A DNA stretch of 64,000 bases from Candidatus Scybalocola faecigallinarum (lineage in GTDB: Bacteria > Bacillota > Clostridia > Lachnospirales > Lachnospiraceae), in assembly GCA_018711005.1 (NCBI GenBank), contig DVIT01000026.1:1-64000 (forward strand). Reading direction: 5' to 3'. Position 1 is the stretch's first letter, and the number at the start of each line of letters is the position of its first letter. Positions 1 to 7,870 of this stretch are shown here, in pieces. The notes beneath the pieces are model-generated. The model saw only the letters and a list, made by a program, of their open reading frames with translations. It was not told the origin of the DNA and searched no databases. Position numbers and translations under genes: made by a program.

Positions 1-17
1 TCTTTTGTTTTTGCTGG

Positions 18-106
18 AAAAACCTCCCTTCTTTTGGGCTTGCGAAGAAAAACTATTTTTCCTATTTTTATTATCTCGCAAATCCCTGAAAAAAGGGAGG
101 TTTTTT
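18..106. repeat. Long imperfect palindrome at the start of the window
   Basis: The arm at 18-30 (A5, CCTCCC, TT) pairs with 93-105, and an inner arm TTGCGA at 40-45 pairs with TCGCAA at 76-81, with GGG/CCC pairing between them. Together they make a stem of about 25 bp around an A/T-rich loop. The right arm ends in a T-run, so it could act as a terminator, but it sits directly before the truncated rhamnosidase gene. A MITE-like insertion is an equally good reading. Confidence 0.55.
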
Positions 107-133
107 AATAATTATTTTTAATCGTCAGAGCAG

Positions 134-1582
134 ATGATCGATGTTAAAGAAACCTATATCCCCGGGACAAGCGGCCAGTGGGAGCATTTTGCCATGACCT
201 TTACCTATTTCGGGGGACGGTACGCTGCCTTTGACTGTGAGCCAGAGCAGCTGAAAAATATCCGTCTCCACGCCATTTCCTCGGCAAAGGAAGGGGCAGG
301 CTCCTTTTACTGTGATGATGAACGGCTCATGCAGATCTATGATCTTGTGGAAAAGGCTGTGGAGGCCAATATGGTCAGTGTTCATACAGACTGTCCGACC
401 ATTGAGCGGTTTGCATGGCAGGAGGAAAACCATTTAATGGCTCCCGCCATTATGTATATGAAGCAGGTAAAGGCCCATTGGGAAAAGTTTTTAAAGGATA
501 CCCGTCTGGCCCAGCATACTGCCGGGGACTGGTTTAATACGATTGATGGTGGAAAATATTACCCGGGAGACGGGCTGATCCCTTCCCAGGCGCCGTGCTA
601 CATTCCAAACGTGCTTCCGGTTCCCGGCCTTGGGGATTTTTATAATGTAATCGGCTGGGGCAGCGCCATTATTATGGGGACGTACTGGCACTATATGTTT
701 TACGGGGACGAAAAGATCATCCGGGATAACTATGAGGCAGGAAAACGTTATCTTGAATTTTTAAAGACCATGGTCACTGAGGAAGGCTTTATTAACCACG
801 GCCTTGGGGACTGGGGCAATCCTGCGGGAGAATATGCCCGGGAAAATGTGGAGACTGCCTTTTTGTTTGCCGATGCCAAGCTGATGGCCATGTTTGCCGG
901 GATTCTGGGCTATGAGGAGGATGCGGCGGCATTTTCCGTGTACAGGGATCTGGTTTGCAAAAATTATAACGACCGGCTTCTTGGCCGCGATCCGGATTCC
1001 GGAAAATACGGCTACCGGGTATGGGACAAGAAGGACGCATTTGTTATGACCCAGGCGGCCCAGGCAATGCCTTTGTATTGGGGAATGGTTCCGGAAAGTA
1101 AAAAGGCAGACGTTGTGGAAAGCTTCAGAAAAACCCTGGAGGAGGCGGGATGCTTAAAGACCGGAGAGGTGGCCCAGCCTTATATTATCCAGACCATGGC
1201 GGCTTGCGGCATGAATGAGCTTTTATGCCGGATGATCCTTAAAGAAGAACATCCAAGCTACTATGCCTTTGTCCTTGCCGGGGAAACGACCCTGGGAGAA
1301 TACTGGGAGGAAAATCCCCGCAGCCACTGCCATGATATGATGGGCCATATTGTTGAGTGGTATTATAACGACATGGCCGGTATACGCCCTCTGGCGCCGG
1401 GATTTAAAAAGGTTCTCATAAAACCGTATCTGCCCCCGTCGGTCAGCCGGCTGGAATGTACTTACGATTCGGCCAGCGGCCCCATCCATGTGTGTGTCAC
1501 AAGGACAGACAGAGGTATAAAGCTGGACGAAGAAGCCGCAGAGGGCATAGAAGTGATCACAGATGAATCCAATCTTGTGTGA
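134..1582 (+). CDS. Alpha-L-rhamnosidase-like glycoside hydrolase (GH78 type), N-terminally truncated
   Basis: GH78 enzymes release L-rhamnose from pectic and flavonoid glycosides with an (alpha/alpha)6 barrel. The open frame has 482 codons and enters in the middle of the N-terminal beta-sandwich domain (FTYFGGRYAAF), followed by the typical barrel entry DCPTIERFAWQEE near residue 90 and a C-terminal beta-sandwich. Full-length family members are several hundred residues longer. Upstream the same frame meets a TAA at about 119 inside or beside a palindrome, and no convincing ribosome binding site precedes ATG 134. The gene is probably a disrupted copy rather than a complete one. No signal peptide is seen in what remains. 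Confidence 0.75.
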   Translation: MIDVKETYIPGTSGQWEHFAMTFTYFGGRYAAFDCEPEQLKNIRLHAISSAKEGAGSFYCDDERLMQIYDLVEKAVEANMVSVHTDCPTIERFAWQEENHLMAPAIMYMKQVKAHWEKFLKDTRLAQHTAGDWFNTIDGGKYYPGDGLIPSQAPCYIPNVLPVPGLGDFYNVIGWGSAIIMGTYWHYMFYGDEKIIRDNYEAGKRYLEFLKTMVTEEGFINHGLGDWGNPAGEYARENVETAFLFADAKLMAMFAGILGYEEDAAAFSVYRDLVCKNYNDRLLGRDPDSGKYGYRVWDKKDAFVMTQAAQAMPLYWGMVPESKKADVVESFRKTLEEAGCLKTGEVAQPYIIQTMAACGMNELLCRMILKEEHPSYYAFVLAGETTLGEYWEENPRSHCHDMMGHIVEWYYNDMAGIRPLAPGFKKVLIKPYLPPSVSRLECTYDSASGPIHVCVTRTDRGIKLDEEAAEGIEVITDESNLV

Positions 1583-1606
1583 AATGGAAATACGAGGAGA
1601 GAAGCA

Positions 1607-3004
1607 ATGGAAAAATTTATAAATCAAAGAAATCCCATATTGCCCCTGAAATATCATATCCCGGACAGTGAGGGCCATGTAATGCCGGACGGGCGGCTGT
1701 ATATTTACGGGAGCTGTGATGAACGGGAGGACGTTTATTGCAGTGATAAGTATTATGTTGTATCCACAAAGGATATGAAGGAATGGACCATCCATGATAT
1801 TTCCCTTAAGGGCCAGGACATTCCCTGGTTTAATGACCCGGATGCGCCGAAATATCCGGGCATTGACTGGAGCAGGCCGACGCCCTTTATCCAAAAAATG
1901 CTTGCCGACGCAGCTGCCGGAGGAAAGGATATGAAGGCGGAATTTGAAAAGGAAGCACAGACAAAAAAACCGCCCCTTTTATTTGCGCCGGACTGTATTG
2001 AAAAGGATGGGACGTATTATTTATATTTTTGTATGCCGGATGACAGCGAAGGCGTGGCGGTTTCCGACCGGCCGGAAGGCCCTTTTAAACATCCGGTGCA
2101 GCTGCCCTGCGGCGGTATTGATCCGGCCGTTTTTATGGACGATGACGGGCAGGTTTATTATTATTGGGGACAGCTGTTTTCCCATGGCGTTCCCCTGAAT
2201 CCGGATATGGAGTCTTTTGACCCGGAAAAGGTGGTGGATGATCTTGTCACTGAGGAAGTCCATTATTTCCATGAAGGCTCGTCCATGCGAAAGATCGGGG
2301 ATACTTACTACTACGTATATGCCAACATGGAGCGTGGCAAGCCTACAAGTCTTGGCTATGCCACATCATCCTGCCCGTTAGGTCCGTTTACATACCGGGG
2401 GATCATTATTGATAATGACGGATGCGACCCGGAAAGCTGGAACAATCACGGTTCTATTGAATGTGTGGACGGACAGTGGTACGTGTTTTACCACCGGTGC
2501 AGCCGGGGAAGCCAGCAGCACAGGCGTCTGTGCATTGAGCCGATCACTATTCTTCCGGACGGTTCCATTCCCGAGGTTAAAATGACCTCCCAGGGGATCG
2601 GACAGCCCTTTGCCCCTGGGGAGACGATCATGGGCTATGAGGCCTGCGGGCTGACGGGAAGCGTTTTTATCGGCACAGATGAAGTGTATGGGGAAAAGCT
2701 GACCCATATCAGCGACGGCGACACCGCCGTGTTCCGCTACGTTAAAAGCAATGACGGATGGAGCCGCGCCCGGCTGCGTGTTTCCGGGACCGGCCGGATC
2801 CAGATCTGGCTGGGGGATAAAAAGGCCGGGACGGTTTCCTTAAGCCCGGACAGCCCTGACGCAGGAGACGTATGTCAGGTGCCGGATGGCACCGGCGTCC
2901 GGGAAGTATGTGCGGCGCTGGACGGCCCGGGCGGCGAGTATGAGCTGAAGCTTGTCTTTGACAATCCTTGCGGCCTGGAAGTGATCTCCGTAACATTGGA
3001 GTGA
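1607..3004 (+). CDS. GH43-family glycosidase (beta-xylosidase/alpha-L-arabinofuranosidase type) with C-terminal beta-sandwich
   Basis: A 465-residue five-bladed propeller glycosidase. Catalytic candidates are an Asp in the N-terminal stretch (residues 20-28), Asp172 in GGIDPAVF and Glu223 in FHEGSSMRK. Residues from about 350 look like a CBM6-type beta-sandwich (tracts such as YVKSNDGWSRARLRVSG). No signal peptide is visible, so it is probably intracellular. It has a GAGGAG site just before ATG 1607 and follows the rhamnosidase by 24 bases, so the two were probably one operon. The substrate is inferred only: arabinose or xylose side chains of pectin or xylan. Confidence 0.85.
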   Translation: MEKFINQRNPILPLKYHIPDSEGHVMPDGRLYIYGSCDEREDVYCSDKYYVVSTKDMKEWTIHDISLKGQDIPWFNDPDAPKYPGIDWSRPTPFIQKMLADAAAGGKDMKAEFEKEAQTKKPPLLFAPDCIEKDGTYYLYFCMPDDSEGVAVSDRPEGPFKHPVQLPCGGIDPAVFMDDDGQVYYYWGQLFSHGVPLNPDMESFDPEKVVDDLVTEEVHYFHEGSSMRKIGDTYYYVYANMERGKPTSLGYATSSCPLGPFTYRGIIIDNDGCDPESWNNHGSIECVDGQWYVFYHRCSRGSQQHRRLCIEPITILPDGSIPEVKMTSQGIGQPFAPGETIMGYEACGLTGSVFIGTDEVYGEKLTHISDGDTAVFRYVKSNDGWSRARLRVSGTGRIQIWLGDKKAGTVSLSPDSPDAGDVCQVPDGTGVREVCAALDGPGGEYELKLVFDNPCGLEVISVTLE

Positions 3005-3008
3005 GACT

Positions 3009-3029
3009 ACTGTTCACCCCGTGAACAGT
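3009..3029. repeat. Perfect hairpin after the GH43 gene
   Basis: ACTGTTCAC and GTGAACAGT flank a 3-base loop, followed by A-rich rather than T-rich sequence. It is not a good terminator. The CTGTTCA word resembles other extragenic palindromes in this window (16655, 33594, 60991). Confidence 0.5.
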
Positions 3030-3447
3030 AAGAAAAAAAGGAAGGTGCGTTGCTCATAGGAGCGGTTCTTCCTCAAGTTCGGGTGTTTTGTTTTGGAATA
3101 GGAGTGGTCTTTGGCGCAACATCGGGATGATTTTGAGCCCAGTTCGGTCAAAAATGGCATTTTTGCGTATATGGGGGTAGGATTTACCTATCGACTTCGG
3201 TTAAATACGACGTTTTCTTTTATTTGGGGGTATTGGGAGACTGAATTGTACAGTCAAAAACAGCAAAATCACAAATTAGACCGAAGTTTACCTAAATTCT
3301 ATGACCGTCAAGGATAAAATTGCGATTGGAGGCAAAATCCCTATAAGTGGGCAGCCTATTGTACTTATATCTGATTAGTATTATAAATGATTCTTTCCAC
3401 AGAATACCCAAACTGGAGAAAGAACCATAGGAGCGGCATCTTCTTTT
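3030..3447. other. Non-coding, decayed patch flanked by an 11-bp direct repeat
   Basis: There is no convincing gene here. The word CATAGGAGCGG occurs at 3055-3065 and again at 3426-3436, about 370 bases apart. Inside, TTCGGTC (3143-3149) and GACCGAA (3279-3285) form an inverted pair. This may be the footprint of a lost element. The short open frame at 3111-3317 has no ribosome site and no recognisable family. Confidence 0.35.
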
Positions 3448-3687
3448 TTATGGTGTCAATGTGTAGCGAGTGATACTTTTCCAAATTTCATCAAAAGAAG
3501 TTCCAGGCTTATATTTTTTTGAAAAAGGAACCCGGAATAATTCTTTATATCCGCCCATTAATGCAAAATAGCCGATGCGCTGCAAAATATCCTCTGTGAA
3601 CTGATCGCTGGAGATGGTAATCCCCTTTACATTTTTCAGATAATCAACCTGTTGGGTGAATGTTAAAAACTGTTTTGAACCTGCCAT
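3448..3687 (-). CDS. Truncated Abi_2-family (AbiD/AbiF-like) protein remnant
   Basis: A 79-residue protein from ATG 3687, with AGGAGA seven bases upstream. Its sequence (FTQQVDYLKNVKGI, LQRIGYFALMGGY) matches the N-terminus of Abi_2 proteins, abortive-infection factors normally about 300 residues long. The frame stops after TSFDEIW, where family members continue into the helical core, so this is almost certainly a non-functional fragment. It sits alone among carbohydrate genes, beside the repeat-flanked patch at 3055-3436. Confidence is good for the family and moderate for loss of function. Confidence 0.65.
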   Translation of the reverse strand: MAGSKQFLTFTQQVDYLKNVKGITISSDQFTEDILQRIGYFALMGGYKELFRVPFSKKYKPGTSFDEIWKSITRYTLTP

Positions 3688-3895
3688 GATAAAATCTCCT
3701 ATAATGTAAAAAGAGGGAGAGACTCGAAAGCTCTCCCCCGCCTGTGGGCTTCGCAAGTTTCCACAGAACGATCACTGAACTAAATATAGCAAAATAGACC
3801 TGGGAAGTTAATCCCGCAAATTCAGTTCCTTGTCATTATATGTGGGACGCCTGGAAAATATTTTTTGAAAAATTAAGTAAAAATTAAGTGAATTT

Positions 3896-3938
3896 TACTT
3901 TATTTTGCCTTAAAATTAATCTGAAGAAATGGTATGAT
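3896..3938 (+). promoter_or_regulatory. Promoter of the DUF5605 gene with a candidate arabinan-regulon operator
   Basis: A -10 box TATGAT lies at 3933-3938, with a weak -35 (TTAAAA) at 3910-3915, 17 bases away. TACTTTA-N8-TAAAATT at 3896-3917 is a degenerate copy of the motif at 6442, 7645 and 7748. Here it overlaps the -35 box instead of lying before it. A further inverted repeat, AAGTAAAAATT with AATTTTACTT, overlaps it upstream (about 3875-3900). Confidence 0.45.
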
Positions 3939-3988
3939 AAACTTAAAAGGCAAAGTGCATGCACTTGCCCGGATAAGGAGGAAATGTA

Positions 3989-5548
3989 ATGAGCCAGCAG
4001 GTAGAAAAGTGGGGATTATTTGAAGTTTCCTGTCAGGGAAAGTCTGACGGCAACCCTTTCAGAGATTATGAAATGACAGTAACATTTAAAAACGATCAGG
4101 AAGAAGTTCAGGTACGGGGTTTTTACGATGGAGACGGCGTATATAAGGCCAGATTCATGCCATCTTATGAAGGTACATATTCTTATGTGATCGGGGGAAA
4201 TTTTGCAGATGAAATTAAGGATGCTCAGGGCTCTTTTGAGGCTGTGGCGCCATCCCGGGGCAATCACGGGCCGGTAGTCGTTCATGACAAGGTTCATCTG
4301 GCCTATAAGGACGGAACGCCCTATAATTCTATTGGAACCACATGTTATGCATGGGCAAACCAGCCGTTGGAGCGGCAGGAACAGACGCTTGAAACATTAA
4401 AGACCAGCCCTTTTAATAAGATCCGTTTTTGCTTTTTCCCTAAATTTTATGAATTTAATACAAAGGAACCGCTGACCTATCCTTTTGAGCGGGGACACGG
4501 CGATGGACTGGATCCGGAGCTGGTGGAAAAGGAGAAAAGCAACCGTTTCGCATTTCCGGGAATGCGCCTGGAAGAACCGGATTATGATTTTGACTATACC
4601 CGGCCCAATGTGGAACATTTTAAACGGTATGACCTGAGGATCTCCCAGCTGATGGACATGGGGATCGAGGCCGATATGATCCTTATGCACCCCTATGATA
4701 AGTGGGGCTTAAATCAGATGGGCAAGGATGCCTGCGATTGGTATTTAAAATATGTGACAGCCCGCTACGGCGCTTACAGAAATGTATGGTGGTCACTGGC
4801 CAATGAATTTGACTTTATTAAAATGAAAACCCTTGAGGACTGGGAGCGTTACGGCCAGATCGTATCCAGTCATGATCCTTTCCACAAGCTGTTGTCTGTC
4901 CATAACGGCGGGCCAAACTATGATTTTTCCAAAGACTGGGTGACTCATTGCTCCCTTCAGCGTGTGGATTTCTATAGGACAACAGAGGATACAGACGCTT
5001 TCATTGAAAAGTATGGAAAGCCGGTTGTCTGGGATGAGATCTGCTATGAAGGCAATATCGGCCTTGGCTGGGGCAATATTACAGGCCAGGAATTGGTGCG
5101 CCGGTTCTGGGAAGCATTTATGCGGGGCGGCCACTGCGGCCATGGCGAAACCTTTATGGACCCGGAAGATATTTTGTGGTGGTCCCACGGCGGCATCTTA
5201 AAGGGTGAGAGCCCGGCCCGGCTGAAGTTTTTACTGGATATATTAAAGGATGTGCCCGGCGGCTACCTGACTAAAGGTGAAGGCATGTTTGACGAAGTTG
5301 TAGGCTGCGCCGGCGGCTGTGTCGGTGAGGGCATGCGGGCCTGCTATGATTTTTCCATTCATTATCTTGGTATCTGCCAGCCTCTGGAGCGTATGGTACT
5401 CCTGCCGGAGGATGCAGACTATGAAGTGGAAATTATTGATACATGGAACATGACCATTACATCTCTTGGAAAGATGCGCGGCTTTAATAAGGTGAAAATG
5501 CCTGGAAACCAGTACATGGCTTTGCGGATCCGCAAATGTGAAAACTAA
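3989..5548 (+). CDS. DUF5060/DUF5605 glycoside hydrolase (TIM-barrel, DUF4038-like)
   Basis: A 519-residue protein with an N-terminal DUF5060 beta-sandwich (residues 1-90), a (beta/alpha)8 barrel (about 100-430) and a C-terminal DUF5605 beta-domain. Acid/base and nucleophile candidates are Glu273 in WWSLANEFDF and Glu350 in VVWDEICYEG, which fit the clan A retaining layout. No signal peptide is seen. The start is ATG 3989 with AAGGAGG upstream. Its promoter carries a degenerate copy of the arabinan-locus operator, so a role in arabinan or rhamnogalacturonan breakdown is inferred. The exact substrate cannot be read from the sequence. Confidence 0.8.
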   Translation: MSQQVEKWGLFEVSCQGKSDGNPFRDYEMTVTFKNDQEEVQVRGFYDGDGVYKARFMPSYEGTYSYVIGGNFADEIKDAQGSFEAVAPSRGNHGPVVVHDKVHLAYKDGTPYNSIGTTCYAWANQPLERQEQTLETLKTSPFNKIRFCFFPKFYEFNTKEPLTYPFERGHGDGLDPELVEKEKSNRFAFPGMRLEEPDYDFDYTRPNVEHFKRYDLRISQLMDMGIEADMILMHPYDKWGLNQMGKDACDWYLKYVTARYGAYRNVWWSLANEFDFIKMKTLEDWERYGQIVSSHDPFHKLLSVHNGGPNYDFSKDWVTHCSLQRVDFYRTTEDTDAFIEKYGKPVVWDEICYEGNIGLGWGNITGQELVRRFWEAFMRGGHCGHGETFMDPEDILWWSHGGILKGESPARLKFLLDILKDVPGGYLTKGEGMFDEVVGCAGGCVGEGMRACYDFSIHYLGICQPLERMVLLPEDADYEVEIIDTWNMTITSLGKMRGFNKVKMPGNQYMALRIRKCEN

Positions 5549-5574
5549 ATATGAAAAAATAAATAATGCCACAT

Positions 5575-5627
5575 AAAAAAACGTACCCCCGGAGGATATG
5601 CATTTCCTTCAGGGGGTACGTTTTTTT
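5575..5627. terminator. Bidirectional intrinsic terminator
   Basis: Stem ACGTACCCCC...GGGGGTACGT is flanked by an A-run on the left and a T-run on the right, between convergent genes ending at 5548 and 5635. It can serve both. Confidence 0.9.
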
Positions 5628-5634
5628 CAGCGGA

Positions 5635-6294
5635 TTATTGAAATTCCCGGTTAATGCCGGATCGTTCTGCGTCATCATCCAGCTCTCCGGGGATATACTT
5701 CCGGAAGATATAGACAAAAATTCCTGCGGTCAGGTAGGCTAAAAGGCCGATGCCGCATACGATCATCAGTCCGATAAAAGGACGGAAGAAGATGGTCAGA
5801 CATACAAAGGTGCCCACGATCAATATAAGCAGAAGGGACAGATGAAAGTTTTGCAGGGACATAAGCAGTGCATTTTTCAGGTTGTCCCGGATGCGGTTTT
5901 CAAATTTTGCCTGTACCGGAAAAATATAAAGGCTTACAAGGACAAAAGGAATGATCAATATGGAGCAGCTGACGATCATGAAATTTCCTATCATGCCGTC
6001 GGCCTGCATACCAATGCGAAGATCGAAAAACAGGATCAGCCCGATGATCACCATTCCCAGCCAGATCAGTGTGGACTGACGGAAGTTTTCTTTAAAGGAT
6101 TTAAAAAAGTTCCGGGTAGGATACCCTTCGTTTGTACGGATCCGTTTCATGCAGCTGTAATACAATGCTGTGGTGGAGGCTCCCATGGTCACAATGGGGA
6201 GACTGCAAAGAAGCCACAGAAAATGGAGGGTTACAATATCGCCCACAAGATAGAGAAAACGGGAAAGCATACTGTCATAAGAAAACAGGTTCAT
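5635..6294 (-). CDS. YesL-like DUF624 membrane protein
   Basis: A 219-residue integral membrane protein with about five hydrophobic segments and the DUF624 signature near the N-terminus (LCSLPIVTMGASTTALYY). DUF624/YesL proteins are usually found beside carbohydrate ABC transporters; their function is not established. It is divergent from the exo-GH43 gene at 6550. A TATAAT box (minus strand, 6364-6369) with TCGACT 17 bases away (6387-6392) provides a promoter. The C-terminus is short, acidic and probably cytoplasmic. Confidence 0.85.
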   Translation of the reverse strand: MNLFSYDSMLSRFLYLVGDIVTLHFLWLLCSLPIVTMGASTTALYYSCMKRIRTNEGYPTRNFFKSFKENFRQSTLIWLGMVIIGLILFFDLRIGMQADGMIGNFMIVSCSILIIPFVLVSLYIFPVQAKFENRIRDNLKNALLMSLQNFHLSLLLILIVGTFVCLTIFFRPFIGLMIVCGIGLLAYLTAGIFVYIFRKYIPGELDDDAERSGINREFQ

Positions 6295-6363
6295 TCAACT
6301 ACCTTCTTTCATTAAAATGAGTTGCCCGGCAAATGGGCATGAGACACGGATTGCTATAGTTCC

Positions 6364-6392
6364 ATTATAATCGCTGCCGTGGAAAAAGTCGA
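6364..6392 (-). promoter_or_regulatory. Promoter of the yesL-like gene
   Basis: On the minus strand TCGACT (6387-6392), a 17-base spacer and TATAAT (6364-6369) lie about 70 bases before the start codon. Confidence 0.65.
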
Positions 6393-6421
6393 TGGATTTT
6401 AGAGGGCATTATTTCACAAAA

Positions 6422-6463
6422 ATATTTAGATAAAACTGTAATATTTTACTAAAAACTAAAATA
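6422..6463 (+). promoter_or_regulatory. Tandem candidate operators upstream of the exo-GH43 promoter
   Basis: TATTTTA-N8-TAAAATA occupies 6442-6463 as a perfect inverted repeat with spacer CTAAAAAC. A degenerate copy with spacer GATAAAAC lies at 6422-6443, shifted by 20 bases (about two helical turns). The strong site ends 4 bases before the -35 box, a position typical of activators. Confidence 0.65.
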
Positions 6464-6467
6464 AAGG

Positions 6468-6496
6468 TTGACGGAATGGCTTTTAGGGTGTAATCT
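6468..6496 (+). promoter_or_regulatory. Promoter of the exo-GH43 gene
   Basis: TTGACG (6468-6473), a 17-base spacer and TAATCT (6491-6496). Confidence 0.75.
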
Positions 6497-6549
6497 GTAG
6501 CAAGGCAGTAACAACAATTATGAAGATGAAAGATGAAAGGGGAAAGATT

Positions 6550-7539
6550 ATGAATCAATCGAATTATAGAAAGACTGAGTATAACTTGCCATTTATTGAG
6601 CAGAGAGCGGACCCTTATGTTTATCGCGCTGCCGACGGCACTTACTATTTTACGGCATCTGTGCCGACATATGACCGTATTGTCCTGCGCCATGCGGATA
6701 CGATTCTTGGACTTAGAGATGCCAAAGAAATCACTTTGTGGAACAAACATAGCGAAGGCCCCCAGAGCATCCATATCTGGGCACCGGAGATTCATTATAT
6801 TAACGGCGGCTGGTATATTTACTATGCAGCTGGTGATAAGGATGATGTATGGGAGATTCGTCCCTATGTCCTTCGTTGTACAGGAGATGACCCGATGAAG
6901 GATTCATGGGAAGAAATGGGCCCCATGCTTGCTGCAGATGATGACCATTTTTCGTTTAAGGATTTTTCCCTGGATGCCACTGTTTTTGAAAACAATGGTG
7001 AGTTGTTTTATATCTGGGCTGAGAAGACCGGTGTTGGGAAAAAGATCTCTAATTTGTATATCGCAAAGCTTGCGGCTCCAAACAAGCTGTCCACCGTACA
7101 GGTGCTTCTTACTACGCCGGATTATGACTGGGAGCGGATCGATTTCTGGGTAAATGAAGGTCCTGCCATATTAAAGCATGACGGCAAGATCTTTATGACC
7201 TTTTCTGCCAGCGCTACAGGTATTTATTACTGTATGGGCATGCTGTATGCAGATGAGGATTCAGATCTTTTAGATCCATTGTCCTGGACAAAGCTGCGCA
7301 ATCCTGTATTCCAGACACAGGAGGCGCTTGGAATCTACGGCCCGGGCCATAACTCTTTTGTTAAGGCAGAAGACGGCGTAACAGATCTTTGTGTTTACCA
7401 TGCCCGCCAGTATGACGAGATCATTGGGGATCCTCTCTACGATCCTAACCGTCATGCCATGATCATGCGGGTAACCTATGATGAAAAGGGCTTCCCGGTA
7501 TTTTCCGCAAAGGAATCCTGGGAAAAGATTCTTAAATAA
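6550..7539 (+). CDS. GH43 exo-acting alpha-L-arabinofuranosidase-like enzyme
   Basis: A 329-residue propeller glycosidase resembling exo-alpha-1,5-L-arabinofuranosidases (subfamily 26 type: ADPYVYRAADGTYYFTAS, HIWAPEIHYINGGWYIYYAAG). The catalytic triad is Asp21, Asp142 (FSLDATVF) and Glu203 (VNEGPAILK). There is no signal peptide, so it should act on imported arabino-oligosaccharides in the cytoplasm. ATG 6550 is chosen because AAAGGGG lies 8-10 bases upstream; the in-frame ATG at 6520 lacks a ribosome site. It has its own promoter with two operator copies and ends before a terminator, so it is probably monocistronic. Confidence 0.85.
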   Translation: MNQSNYRKTEYNLPFIEQRADPYVYRAADGTYYFTASVPTYDRIVLRHADTILGLRDAKEITLWNKHSEGPQSIHIWAPEIHYINGGWYIYYAAGDKDDVWEIRPYVLRCTGDDPMKDSWEEMGPMLAADDDHFSFKDFSLDATVFENNGELFYIWAEKTGVGKKISNLYIAKLAAPNKLSTVQVLLTTPDYDWERIDFWVNEGPAILKHDGKIFMTFSASATGIYYCMGMLYADEDSDLLDPLSWTKLRNPVFQTQEALGIYGPGHNSFVKAEDGVTDLCVYHARQYDEIIGDPLYDPNRHAMIMRVTYDEKGFPVFSAKESWEKILK

Positions 7540-7601
7540 CATATCCGGCTGCAGGTATACGGAATGTGCCAGGCGGGGCTGTTGTAGTTAATACGCACAG
7601 A

Positions 7602-7650
7602 AAAATAAGCTTTCAAATAATCCCGATGATTTGAAAGCTTATTTTATTTT
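7602..7650 (+). terminator. Intrinsic terminator of the exo-GH43 gene
   Basis: AAATAAGCTTTCAAAT pairs with ATTTGAAAGCTTATTTT, followed by T-rich sequence. Its right end overlaps the operator starting at 7645. Confidence 0.8.
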
Positions 7651-7685
7651 AGAAAAAACTAAAATATAAAGATAAAACTAAAGTA
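7645..7685 (+). promoter_or_regulatory. Distal tandem operators upstream of the ABC transporter operon
   Basis: TATTTTA-N8-TAAAATA at 7645-7666 has spacer GAAAAAAC. A degenerate copy with spacer GATAAAAC and right half TAAAGTA ends at 7685, 19 bases further on. They lie about 100 bases before the -35 box, so looping or cooperative binding with the proximal site at 7748 is possible. Confidence 0.6.
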
Positions 7686-7747
7686 TAATGTGAAATATGC
7701 ATAAAAAAAGTGGCCAAAAATTGAGTATAATCACAAAAACGTCATCT

Positions 7748-7801
7748 AATTTTAAAAAAAACTAAAAAACTATTGTTTTATTTAAAATAATGTGCTATGA
7801 T
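7748..7801 (+). promoter_or_regulatory. Promoter of the ABC operon with proximal operator
   Basis: The operator AATTTTA-N8-TAAAAAA (7748-7769) ends 3 bases before the -35 box TTGTTT (7773-7778). TATGAT follows at 7796-7801 after a 17-base spacer. The operator-to-promoter spacing is nearly the same as at 6442-6496. Confidence 0.7.
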
Positions 7802-7870
7802 GAGCGTGTCAAATGAAATGAAGATACAGCACATTGACTGTATCCCCAAAAAAAGAAGGAGGAGACGGAG

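Noticed and set aside
1223-1894. 223-codon antisense frame over the rhamnosidase and GH43 genes
   Set aside because: Shadow of strongly supported genes on the + strand; no ribosome site or family pattern.
3111-3317. 68-codon open frame
   Set aside because: No ribosome binding site, no family resemblance and odd composition; it lies in a decayed intergenic patch.
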